Positions 17,613 to 24,971 of a DNA stretch of 64,000 nucleotides are shown one piece after another. Source of the DNA: UMGS1696 sp964463375. GTDB lineage: Bacteria; Bacillota; Clostridia; Oscillospirales; CAG-272. Where the stretch lies: contig CAYXBQ010000001.1 of assembly GCA_964463375.1 (NCBI GenBank), positions 248,001 through 312,000 on the forward strand. Reading direction: 5' to 3'. How positions within the stretch are numbered: position 1 is the stretch's first letter; every line of letters begins with the position of its first letter. The position numbers and the translations under genes are program-made. Under the pieces are notes generated by a model, which saw only the letters and a list, made by a program, of their open reading frames with translations, was not told where the DNA came from and searched no databases.

Positions 17613-17665
17613 CTGCGCAAGTATGGTGTCTGACCCACACTTGTGTGGCATCTGACCTTGCGCAG
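17613..17665. repeat. Nested inverted repeat with internal direct repeat
   Basis: Outer arms CTGCGCAAG (17613-17621) and CTTGCGCAG (17657-17665) are perfect complements. Inside lies a CCACAC-TT-GTGTGG hairpin, flanked by two near-identical copies of GGTGTCTGACC (17625 and 17647, 22 bases apart). It could terminate the glycan operon or be a protein-binding site for the promoter at 17702. Confidence 0.6.
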
Positions 17666-17701
17666 TGCAGCGCATTTCCGCATTTTTGTGCAAAATCACC
17701 T

Positions 17702-17730
17702 TTGCAAACGGCGCATTTTTTCGATATAAT
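17702..17730 (+). promoter_or_regulatory. Promoter of the 79-residue protein gene
   Basis: TTGCAA (17702-17707) and TATAAT (17725-17730) with a 17-base spacer, 77 bases before the start codon. Confidence 0.75.
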
Positions 17731-17807
17731 ATAAGTAAGCGTGTGGTCGGAGGACGTAAAGCCAGCTTCCGGGCACACGTTTATTTTATGAAACGGAGTG
17801 ACCGTAT

Positions 17808-18047
17808 ATGAAACGGATCCAATCGGCCTGCATCTGCCAGACCCTGCATTTTCAACTGAAGGAAGACCTGCCCCATGACCATGCCGTGCATTTGGTACAG
17901 GAAGAAGTGGAGCAGTACAAAAAGACACTGGACAAGAACCGGACCAAATACAAGATCGTAGAAGAAGTACCCCAGCCGGATGGCTCTATCGTGGTCAAGG
18001 TGATCAAGCAGTACAACACCAGCCCGGTCGGTTCCTATCTGGACTGA
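17808..18047 (+). CDS. Small hypothetical protein, 79 residues
   Basis: I do not recognise a named family with certainty. The protein has two parts: a predicted helical N-terminal half with two Cys (QSACICQTLHF, then HAVHLVQEEVEQYKKTLDKN) and a beta-like C-terminal half (TKYKIVEEVPQPDGSIVVKVIKQYN). It has a strong ribosome site (ACGGAG) and its own promoter at 17702, and codon use is like its neighbours, so it is very likely real. It has no membrane segment. Its last codons (CTGGACTGA) belong to the first copy of a 19-base tandem repeat that continues past the stop. Confidence 0.75.
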   Translation: MKRIQSACICQTLHFQLKEDLPHDHAVHLVQEEVEQYKKTLDKNRTKYKIVEEVPQPDGSIVVKVIKQYNTSPVGSYLD

Positions 18048-18086
18048 TCGGTCCTGGCTGGACTGATGATCAGTTACTGGACTGAT
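18029..18086 (+). repeat. Three 19-base tandem repeats spanning a stop codon
   Basis: CTGGACTGAT occurs at 18039, 18058 and 18077, exactly 19 bases apart. The preceding bases also match between units one and two (TCCTATCTGG, TCCTGGCTGG). The first unit is the coding end of the 79-residue gene. Confidence 0.8.
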
Positions 18087-18088
18087 CA
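18067..18088. promoter_or_regulatory. Palindrome upstream of the second MATE gene
   Basis: TGATCAGT (18067-18074) and ACTGATCA (18081-18088) form a perfect 8-base inverted repeat around a 6-base centre, a size suited to a dimeric repressor or a small hairpin. It overlaps the 19-base repeats. Confidence 0.45.
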
Positions 18089-18120
18089 GCTACATGAAGG
18101 TTGACTGAACCAAATACAGC

Positions 18121-18171
18121 AAAAAGCGTGTTGCCCATCGGCGTAATTCCAGCGATGGCGGCACGCTTTTC
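18121..18171 (+). terminator. Terminator or attenuator ahead of MATE gene
   Basis: AAAAAGCGTG pairs with CACGCTTTT, with an inner CCATCG/CGATGG stem, giving a strong hairpin followed by TTTTCT. It lies 74 bases after the 79-residue gene and 34 bases before the MATE start. I see no clear promoter after it, so it may attenuate read-through into the transporter gene. Confidence 0.75.
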
Positions 18172-18204
18172 TGATGCAAATCCATTTGACGAAAGGACAT
18201 AAAC

Positions 18205-19599
18205 ATGAACGAACAAACGAATGATTTTCTGGTAACAGAAAAAATCGGCAGACTCATGCGCAAATTTGCCATACCCTGCGTGATCTCGCTGGTGGTCGGT
18301 GCGCTGTACAACATCGTGGACCAGATCTTTATTGCCAATGCCGACTACCTTGGCTCCTACGGCAATGCCGCCAATACGGTCGTCTTCCCCATGACGGTGC
18401 TGGCGCTGGGCATTGCGGTGATGCTGGGGGACGGCTGTTGTGCGGCGGTCAGTATTGCGCTGGGCAGTGGTCGCACGGAGGATGCCCATCGCAGTGTGGG
18501 GAACGCCACGGTGCTGTGTGTGCTATCCAGTCTGGTGTTGACTGCCGTCTATCTGCTTTGGGATGATCCGCTTTTGACACTGTTTGGTGGTACGGTCAAT
18601 CCGGAGACCTACGCCTTTGCCAAGGAATATTTCTTCTGGATCGCCATTGGGATCCCCTTTTATATGTTCGGGCAGGCTGCCAATCCCATCATTCGCAGTG
18701 ACGGCAGTCCCCGCTTTGCCATGCTCGCCACGGTAGCAGGGGCCGTTGCCAACATCATTTTGGACCCCATTTTCATCTATGGTTGTCGCTGGGGCATGAC
18801 GGGAGCGGCTGTGGCCACGGTCATCGGGCAGGTACTCACGGCAGCGTTGTCTCTCTGGTATCTCTGCCACATGAAAGTGATGCACCTGGAAAAAAGCAGC
18901 TTTCGTCCGGACAAACGGATCATCGGCAAGTTTTTGTCTCTCGGCATGACCAGCTTTTTGGCGCAGGTGTCTCTGGTGGTCTCCATGGCGGCTGTGCAGA
19001 ACACCTGCATGCAATACGGTGCCATGGATCCCATTTTTGGACAGGCAGAATATGCGCAGATCCCGCTGGCTGTGCTGGGCATTGTGATGAAGTTTTTCCA
19101 AATCGCCATCTCCATCGCCATTGGTCTGGCAGCCGGATGCATCCCCATCGTGGGCTATAACATGGGTGCCGGTCGCCGGGATCGTGCCAAAAAGCTGTTT
19201 GTGTCTCTCCTGCTGGCAGAGGCGGCTGTGGGAGCGGTGGCTACGATCGTGGTGGAGTGCTTCCCCTTGCAGATCGCTGCGCTGTTTGGTGCCGCCGGAG
19301 AAAGCGTATACTACACGGAATTTGCGGTGAAATGCTTCCGGACGTACCTGTGTATGATGGTGCTTGCCACGGTAAACAAAGGCACGTTCATCTATTTGCA
19401 GGCACTGGGCAAGGCGGCAGCGTCCACCATCGTCACCATGTCCCGGGAAGTGGTGCTGGGTGTGGTGCTGCCCATCGTGATGCCTATATGGATGGGGCTG
19501 GACGGACTGCTCTGGTCCTTCCCGACAGCGGACATTCTGACCTTCTGCATTGCACTTTTCTTCATACGGCAAACGATGCGGGAGCTGAACGGGAAGTAA
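18205..19599 (+). CDS. MATE family efflux transporter
   Basis: This 464-residue protein has about twelve hydrophobic helices and MATE motifs: KIGRLMRKFAIPCVISLVV at the start, GALYNIVDQIFI, PIIRSDGSPRFAM (a Clostridia MATE signature of the MepA type) and GCIPIVGYNMGAG in the second half. MepA-type proteins export cationic drugs with Na+ or H+ exchange. AAAGGA lies upstream of the ATG. It differs clearly from the MATE protein at 12820 and is not a duplicate. A hairpin terminator and a palindrome lie before it; a bidirectional terminator follows at 19633. Confidence 0.9.
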   Translation: MNEQTNDFLVTEKIGRLMRKFAIPCVISLVVGALYNIVDQIFIANADYLGSYGNAANTVVFPMTVLALGIAVMLGDGCCAAVSIALGSGRTEDAHRSVGNATVLCVLSSLVLTAVYLLWDDPLLTLFGGTVNPETYAFAKEYFFWIAIGIPFYMFGQAANPIIRSDGSPRFAMLATVAGAVANIILDPIFIYGCRWGMTGAAVATVIGQVLTAALSLWYLCHMKVMHLEKSSFRPDKRIIGKFLSLGMTSFLAQVSLVVSMAAVQNTCMQYGAMDPIFGQAEYAQIPLAVLGIVMKFFQIAISIAIGLAAGCIPIVGYNMGAGRRDRAKKLFVSLLLAEAAVGAVATIVVECFPLQIAALFGAAGESVYYTEFAVKCFRTYLCMMVLATVNKGTFIYLQALGKAAASTIVTMSREVVLGVVLPIVMPIWMGLDGLLWSFPTADILTFCIALFFIRQTMRELNGK

Positions 19600-19632
19600 T
19601 CGGTAGAAAGGTATCGGCGTTTTTGGCATAAC

Positions 19633-19679
19633 AAAAAAGTGAGGGATCTCCTTTTGTGGAAAGGATACCTCACTTTTCT
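19633..19679. terminator. Bidirectional terminator
   Basis: AAAAAAGTGAGG pairs with CCTCACTTTTC; an inner ATCTCCTTTTG/AAAGGAT part extends the stem. It separates the convergent MATE and flavodiiron genes. Confidence 0.85.
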
Positions 19680-19737
19680 GATTGGAAGGAGAGATTTGTC
19701 CTCTCCTTCTCTTAAGCCATATTACCTCTTATTTACT

Positions 19738-21528
19738 TCACCCAATGGGTTCAAAATCGGCCACGCCGTGCTTGCACAGGGGGCAGATGAAGTCGTCCGG
19801 CAGGGTCTCGCCTTCGTAGACGTAGCCGCAGATCTTGCACACAAAGCCCCTCTTCCCTTCCGTTTCCGGCTGGGGCTTTACGTGCTCCTGATAATAGGTG
19901 TAGGTCATGGTCGGTGCGTCGGACAACACTCTTGCCTCAGTGACGGAGCAGATGAACATGCCGTGGGTGTCCAGATCCACGTACTGCTCCACCTGCAGGG
20001 ACAGGAAGGAGTTGATGTGCCGGGGCAGGAACCGCAGACCGTTGTCCGCACGCAGCTCCTCGCAGTCGGCAAACTTATCCACGTTTCGGCCGCTCTGGAA
20101 CCCGAAGGTCTCGAATACGGAGAAGGGTGCCGATTCTGCCAGACAGTTGATGATCATCTTCCCAGTCTGCTTGATCACGTGGTGGGAGTAGTTTTCCTTG
20201 TTGATGGTCACGGCGATCCGGTTGGGGGTGTTGGTCACCTGGGTCACGGTGTTGACGATCAGGCCGTTGTCCTTTTTGCCGTCGTTGGAGGTGACCACAT
20301 ACAGACCATAGCCCAGCTTGAACAGGGCGGTCAGATCGTTTTTGTTGGCGGTCTCGTCCTGTCTTGCCAGGTATTCTCTGGTCAGCTCATCGGCCAGGGC
20401 ATACAGCTGGTTGGTGCTGTCTTCGTTCAGTGCGGAAAGGATCCGAACGGTATTGTCGGCAAAGGTGATATTCTTGCTGCCGGAGAGCTTTTCCTTCATG
20501 ATCTTGGCGGCCAGCGGTGCCCAGCTTCCGTTTTCCACCAGCGCCACGGTGCGGTTCTGGAAGTTCCGTTCGGTCAGGTGGTCGATGAAGTCCCGCATGC
20601 AGGGGAAGATCTCGGCGTTGTAGGTGGTCGTTGCCAGCACCAGCTTGCTGTACCGGAACGCATCGGCTACGGCTTCTGCCATGTCGTCTCTTGCCAGATC
20701 ATGTACCACCACACGGGGACAGCCATTCGCCTTCAGCCGTTCCTCCAGCAGCTTTACAGCCTTGCGGGTGTTGCCGTATACCGAGGAAAATGCGATAACG
20801 ATGCCGTCTTCCTCCGGCTGGTAGCTGGACCAGGTGTCGTACAGGTGCAGGTAGTAGCCCAGGTTTTCCGTCAGCACGGGACCGTGCAGCGGGCAGATGG
20901 TGGCGATATCCAGCGTGGCAGCCTTCTTCAGCAGCACCTGTACCTGTGCGCCATACTTCCCTACGATGCCGATGAAGTACCGTCTGGCTTCGTCTGCCCA
21001 GGGCTCGTCTACATCCAGCGCACCGAACTTGCCGAATCCGTCTGCGGAGAACAGCACCTTGTCGGTGGAATCATAGGTCACGATCACCTCCGGCCAGTGC
21101 ACCATGGGGGCGGTCACAAAGGTCAGGTTGTGCTTGCCCAGCGTTAGGGTATCCCCACCGCCCACTACGATCCGCCGATCCTCGAACTGGGTGCCAAAGA
21201 AATTCTGCATCATGGCAAAGGCCTTGGCAGAGGAAACGATCTTTGCCTCCGGGAAGGTCTTGGCAAAGGTGAAAATGTTGGCAGAGTGGTCGGGCTCCAT
21301 GTGCTGTACCACCAGATAGTCCGGCTTGCGGTCGCCCAGCACGCTTTGCAGGTTGTCCAGCCATTCGTGGGTGAAGTTCGTGTCTACGGTATCCATGACG
21401 GCGATCTTGTCGTCTACGATCACGTAGGAATTATAGGAAATGCCGTTCGGAACTACATACTGTCCTTCAAATAAGTCAACCTTGTGGTCATTCACGCCGA
21501 TATACCGGATGTCATTGGTAATGTTCAT
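19738..21528 (-). CDS. Flavodiiron protein with flavin reductase and rubredoxin domains
   Basis: The 596-residue, four-domain protein reduces O2 to water or NO to N2O. Residues 1-245 are the metallo-beta-lactamase-like diiron domain with ligands H76, E78, D80, H81 (HMEPDH), H144, D163 and H215. Residues 255-395 are flavodoxin (IAFSSVYGNTRKAV binds FMN). Residues 405-545 resemble a flavin reductase (RIAVTINKENYSHHVIKQTGK). The end is rubredoxin with C564, C567, C582 and C585 (CKICGY, CPLCKHG). The extra domains let it draw electrons from NAD(P)H without separate carriers. It follows the D-lactate dehydrogenase gene by 27 bases, so the two probably form one transcript. AGAAAGGAT precedes the ATG. 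Confidence 0.95.
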   Translation of the reverse strand: MNITNDIRYIGVNDHKVDLFEGQYVVPNGISYNSYVIVDDKIAVMDTVDTNFTHEWLDNLQSVLGDRKPDYLVVQHMEPDHSANIFTFAKTFPEAKIVSSAKAFAMMQNFFGTQFEDRRIVVGGGDTLTLGKHNLTFVTAPMVHWPEVIVTYDSTDKVLFSADGFGKFGALDVDEPWADEARRYFIGIVGKYGAQVQVLLKKAATLDIATICPLHGPVLTENLGYYLHLYDTWSSYQPEEDGIVIAFSSVYGNTRKAVKLLEERLKANGCPRVVVHDLARDDMAEAVADAFRYSKLVLATTTYNAEIFPCMRDFIDHLTERNFQNRTVALVENGSWAPLAAKIMKEKLSGSKNITFADNTVRILSALNEDSTNQLYALADELTREYLARQDETANKNDLTALFKLGYGLYVVTSNDGKKDNGLIVNTVTQVTNTPNRIAVTINKENYSHHVIKQTGKMIINCLAESAPFSVFETFGFQSGRNVDKFADCEELRADNGLRFLPRHINSFLSLQVEQYVDLDTHGMFICSVTEARVLSDAPTMTYTYYQEHVKPQPETEGKRGFVCKICGYVYEGETLPDDFICPLCKHGVADFEPIG

Positions 21529-21555
21529 ATGTGGTGTATCCTTTCTATTTGTACA

Positions 21556-22569
21556 TTATACGATTTGCAAATTCTTTCTTGTAGCCAGCGCATTGGCGCA
21601 GTCTCGTCCGTCCCGCAGTGCCAGCAGATTCTCTACCGTGGTGGCGGCGATGTTTTCCAGCGCTTCTTCCGTGAGAAAGGCCTGGTGGGAGGTGACGATC
21701 ACGTTGGGCATGGAGATGAGCCTTGCTAAGGTGTCGTCGTCTAAGATATGTCCGGAGAAATCCTCGAAGAACAGGTCGGATTCTTCCTCATACACATCCA
21801 GGCACGCCGCTCCTACCTGCCGGGATTTGATGGCAGCCAGCAGTGCCTCTGCGTCTACCAAGGCACCACGGGAGGTGTTCAGCAGCACCACGCCTTTTTT
21901 GCATTTGGCAAGTGCCCCTTCGTCGATCATGTGGTAGGTGTCTTCGTGCAGGGGGCAGTGGAGGGAGAGGATGTCACTTTCTCGAAGCAGCTGGTCCAGT
22001 GTGCCGTAGCGGATGGTGTCGCCGTTTGCCAAAGTGGGATCGGGATATTTGTCATAGGCCAGCACCCGCATACCAAAGCCACGGCAGATGTCGATGAACA
22101 CACGGCCGATCTTGCCGGTACCGATGACCCCAACGGTCTTGCCGTGGAGGTCGAAGCCGGTCAGGCCGTTCAAGCTGAAATTGTAGTCTCTGGTGCGAAT
22201 GAAGGCCTTGTGAATCCGGCGGATGGAGGTCAGCAGCAGTGCCATGGTATGCTCAGCCACCGCATAGGGCGAGTAGGCCGGTACCCGCACCACATCCAGC
22301 TTGCCTTTGGCATAGGCCAGATCCACGTTGTTGAAGCCGGCGCAGCGCAGTGCCACCATATGCACACCCATGCGGCACAGGGCATCGATCACGTCTTTGT
22401 CCACGGTATCGTTGACGAACACGCACACGCCGTCTGCACCATGGGCAAGCTCTACGGTGTCGGCACGGAGTCTGGTCTCATAAAAGTGGAAGTCGATGCT
22501 GTGTTCTGCCCCAAGCTGTTCGAATGCGGGTCTGTCATAGGGTTTGGTATCGAAAAAAGCGATCTTCAA
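21556..22569 (-). CDS. ldhA: D-lactate dehydrogenase
   Basis: The 337-residue protein is a D-2-hydroxyacid dehydrogenase closest to fermentative D-lactate dehydrogenases: LRCAGFNNVDL, VPAYSPYAVAEHTMAL (the catalytic Arg, Glu and His regions follow in NTSRGALVDAEAL, LDVYEEESDLFFEDFS and SHQAFLTEEALENIA) and the NAD-binding GVIGTGKIG. It reduces pyruvate to D-lactate and regenerates NAD+. I place the start at a TTG at 22569, because GGAGG lies seven bases upstream and KIAFFDTKPYD is where relatives begin; the open frame extends further upstream without a ribosome site. It precedes the flavodiiron gene with 27 bases between, suggesting joint redox control. No convincing -35 is seen with the TATACT at 22607-22602. 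Confidence 0.9.
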   Translation of the reverse strand: MKIAFFDTKPYDRPAFEQLGAEHSIDFHFYETRLRADTVELAHGADGVCVFVNDTVDKDVIDALCRMGVHMVALRCAGFNNVDLAYAKGKLDVVRVPAYSPYAVAEHTMALLLTSIRRIHKAFIRTRDYNFSLNGLTGFDLHGKTVGVIGTGKIGRVFIDICRGFGMRVLAYDKYPDPTLANGDTIRYGTLDQLLRESDILSLHCPLHEDTYHMIDEGALAKCKKGVVLLNTSRGALVDAEALLAAIKSRQVGAACLDVYEEESDLFFEDFSGHILDDDTLARLISMPNVIVTSHQAFLTEEALENIAATTVENLLALRDGRDCANALATRKNLQIV

Positions 22570-22769
22570 TTGCACGCCTCCTATCGTTGGTAGCCGTATA
22601 TAGTATACACCGTTTGTAGGAATTTGTATGTGGCAAATGCAACACATTTTGGATTTTTTTGCATATTTCCTGCCACATAGTCTCTTCCACGGCAGAATCG
22701 TTTGCCATCTGTAGTTTGTCCGACGAGACGAAGCGGTGTATTCTATCAAAATTTGTGTAAAAAAATCCC

Positions 22770-22798
22770 TTGTATTTCCCACGTGGGTGTGCTATAAT
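22770..22798 (+). promoter_or_regulatory. folT promoter
   Basis: TTGTAT (22770-22775) and TATAAT (22793-22798) with a 17-base spacer; TGC before the -10 forms an extended -10. Transcription would start near 22805, about 50 bases before the riboswitch. Confidence 0.8.
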
Positions 22799-22854
22799 AA
22801 GTATGGTCTTTTTTCAGAGAAGGGCCACTATTCTTGCGGATCGCCAATATCCTT

Positions 22855-22962
22855 ACAGAGTAGATTTCCGGGCGTGAAGTGCCGGTGGAACGGGGAGTTG
22901 TCCATCGGACGAAAGGCGGTACTTACCAAAGAGCCTGCGGTTCGGATCTCGCATCCCGCTGT
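22855..22962 (+). ncRNA. Tetrahydrofolate (THF) riboswitch
   Basis: The segment carries the conserved blocks of the THF-I riboswitch in order: AGAGTAGAT (22857-22865), GCGTGAAGTG (22872-22881), GGTGGAACGGGGAGTTGTC, ACGAA (22909-22913), and the closing GCATCCCGC (22951-22959). ACAG (22855) pairs with CTGT (22959-22962) to close P1. THF riboswitches bind reduced folates and usually control folT in Clostridia; here the next genes are folT and folC, which fits. The identification rests on remembered consensus and was not run through a covariance model. Confidence 0.85.
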
Positions 22963-22984
22963 ACATCGAAAAGAGCGTATACTC

Positions 22985-23115
22985 TCATAAATGTCCGGGG
23001 CATGGAAACAAGATCCAGCTCCGATGTGCGGACCTCCGATAAGGTCATAGGGACAGGGGTTTCTCTTTCCTGTCGGCTTTCTGGGTCATCGGCCATCCGT
23101 ACATTTATGGGAGGT
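22985..23115 (+). promoter_or_regulatory. Putative expression platform hiding the folT ribosome site
   Basis: CATAAATGT (22985-22993) is complementary to ACATTTATG (23101-23109), directly before the ribosome site GGAGG (23110-23114). ACCTCC (23032-23037) is complementary to GGAGGT (23110-23115) itself. The two pairings compete or form a pseudoknot, which is what a translational switch needs. No T-run terminator is present, so control at translation is the likely mode. Confidence 0.5.
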
Positions 23116-23124
23116 TTGTTATTT

Positions 23125-23679
23125 ATGTCAAACACGTCCAAAAAGAATCTGCACTGGCTCTGCACCTGTGCGATGCTGGTGGCACTGGAGATCGTGCTCA
23201 ACCGGTTCTGTTCCATCAACACGGCAGGACTGAAGATCGGGTTCTCCTTTGTACCGCCTATGCTGGCCGCCATGCTGTATGGTCCGGTCACGGCAGGGCT
23301 GGTCTATGGACTGGCCGATCTTCTCGGTGCCATGTGCTTCCCCATTGGGCCTTACCATCCCGGCTTCACCATTTGTGCAGTGGGCATGGGGCTGGTACTG
23401 GGCTTTGCGCTGTATCGGAAGCAGTTGTCGGTGCTGTGGGTAGCGGTACCGGTGTTTATCAACTGCCTGGTGCTGGGGCTGTGCGTGAACACCCTATGGG
23501 TCAGTCAGCTCTATGGCAGCAAGACCTACTGGGGCTGGTTCCTCTATCGTCTGCCGGAATATGCGTTGCTGGTGCCGGTGCAGATCCTATTTGCGCCTGT
23601 GCTAAAGCGGCTGGCGGAAATGCTGCGGAGAACGGGGCTGGCAGGCAATACGGTTATCCAAAGAGGGGTGAGATCATGA
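23125..23679 (+). CDS. folT: ECF transporter S component, folate family
   Basis: This 184-residue membrane protein has about six hydrophobic segments and the FolT pattern: ALEIVLNRFCSINTAGLKIGFSFVPPMLAAMLYGPVTAGLVYGLADLLG. It would capture folates outside and work with a shared EcfA-EcfA'-EcfT module encoded elsewhere. The ATG at 23125 follows GGGAGG by ten bases; the frame is open further upstream, but that stretch is the riboswitch. The stop overlaps the folC start (ATGA). The THF riboswitch upstream gives independent support for folate as substrate. Confidence 0.9.
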   Translation: MSNTSKKNLHWLCTCAMLVALEIVLNRFCSINTAGLKIGFSFVPPMLAAMLYGPVTAGLVYGLADLLGAMCFPIGPYHPGFTICAVGMGLVLGFALYRKQLSVLWVAVPVFINCLVLGLCVNTLWVSQLYGSKTYWGWFLYRLPEYALLVPVQILFAPVLKRLAEMLRRTGLAGNTVIQRGVRS

Positions 23680-24962
23680 CCTACGAAGAAGCGATGGACT
23701 ATATCCATTCGGTAGTCTGGCTGGGTTCCAGACCGGGGCTGAGCCGGATCTCGGTGCTATGTGAAAAATTGGGACATCCGGAGAAAGAGCTGCGGTTCAT
23801 CCATGTGGGTGGCACCAACGGCAAGGGCTCCTTCTGCTGTATGCTGGCGAATATCCTGAAGGAGGCCGGATACCGCACGGGACTATACACCTCTCCCTAC
23901 ATCGAACGGTTCAACGAGCGGATGCAGATCGATGGCGAGCCGATCTCCGATGCAGAGCTGGCGACACTGACCGAGCAGGTAAAAGCGGTGGCCGACACCA
24001 TGGACGATCCGCCGACGGAATTTGAGCTGATCACGGCGCTGTGCTTCTTATACTTCCGGGATCACCACTGCGACTATGTGGTGCTGGAGGTGGGGCTGGG
24101 GGGACGGCTGGATTCCACCAACATCATCCCTGCACCTCTGCTGGCGGTGATCACCGGGATCGATTTGGATCACACGGCACTGCTGGGAGACACCACGGCA
24201 CAGATCGCCGGAGAAAAGGCCGGGATCATCAAATCCGGCTGCACGGTGCTGTTCGGTGAGGGGGACGAGGATGCCGCACAGGTCATTCGGGAGAAAGCCG
24301 AGGCCATGGGCGGCCGATATGTGCGTACCGATTACACAAAGCTCCGGGATGTGCAGCTGTTCCCGGACAAAACGGTTTATACCTACGGAGACTGGCAGGC
24401 TGTGACGCTACATCTGCTGGGGCTGTATCAGCTACACAACGGCGCAAATGTATTGACAGCCGTAGAGCTACTGCGGGAGATGGGTGTTGTTTTGCCGGAT
24501 GCTGCGGTATATGCGGGGCTTTCCGGTGCCCACTGGCCGGCACGGTTCGAGAAGCTGTCTGCCGATCCGTTGGTGTTCTACGATGGCGCACACAACCCCC
24601 AGGGGATCCGGGGGGCAGTGGAAAATATCCGTGCCTACCTGTCGCCGACACAGACGGATGGCAAGGTGGTGCTGTGCATCGGCGTACTGCGGGACAAGGA
24701 TTTCACCCACATGATCGCCTCTTTGGCACCGCTCACAGCCAAAGTATTCACCATCACGCCGGACAATCCCCGTGCCCTGCCTGCCGCAGAGACAGCCGGG
24801 GTCTTCCGGACACATGGTACAGAAGCGGTGGCGGCGGACAGGCTTTGTGACGGCGTACAGGGTGCGCTGGCCTATGCCAAGGAGACCGGGCGCCCGCTGG
24901 TGATACTCGGATCATTATATATCTATGAAGACGTAAAAAAGGCACTTTTGGGGAACATTTAG
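23676..24962 (+). CDS. folC: Folylpolyglutamate/dihydrofolate synthase
   Basis: The 428-residue Mur-ligase-type enzyme adds glutamates to folate, which traps it in the cell. The P-loop is HVGGTNGKGSF (about residues 44-54), followed by GLYTSPYIERFNERMQIDG, VVLEVGLGGRLDSTN and ITGIDLDHTALLGDT, all FolC signatures, and YDGAHNPQG in the C-terminal domain. The ATG overlaps the folT stop by four bases, so transport and retention of folate are coupled under the same THF riboswitch. GAGGGG is the ribosome site. Whether it also has dihydrofolate synthase activity cannot be told. Confidence 0.95.
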   Translation: MTYEEAMDYIHSVVWLGSRPGLSRISVLCEKLGHPEKELRFIHVGGTNGKGSFCCMLANILKEAGYRTGLYTSPYIERFNERMQIDGEPISDAELATLTEQVKAVADTMDDPPTEFELITALCFLYFRDHHCDYVVLEVGLGGRLDSTNIIPAPLLAVITGIDLDHTALLGDTTAQIAGEKAGIIKSGCTVLFGEGDEDAAQVIREKAEAMGGRYVRTDYTKLRDVQLFPDKTVYTYGDWQAVTLHLLGLYQLHNGANVLTAVELLREMGVVLPDAAVYAGLSGAHWPARFEKLSADPLVFYDGAHNPQGIRGAVENIRAYLSPTQTDGKVVLCIGVLRDKDFTHMIASLAPLTAKVFTITPDNPRALPAAETAGVFRTHGTEAVAADRLCDGVQGALAYAKETGRPLVILGSLYIYEDVKKALLGNI

Positions 24963-24971
24963 GGGGAAAGC

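Noticed and set aside
22602..22607. ldhA promoter -10 (TATACT)
   Set aside because: No acceptable -35 lies at 16-18 bases and there is no TGN extension, so I did not list it as a promoter.
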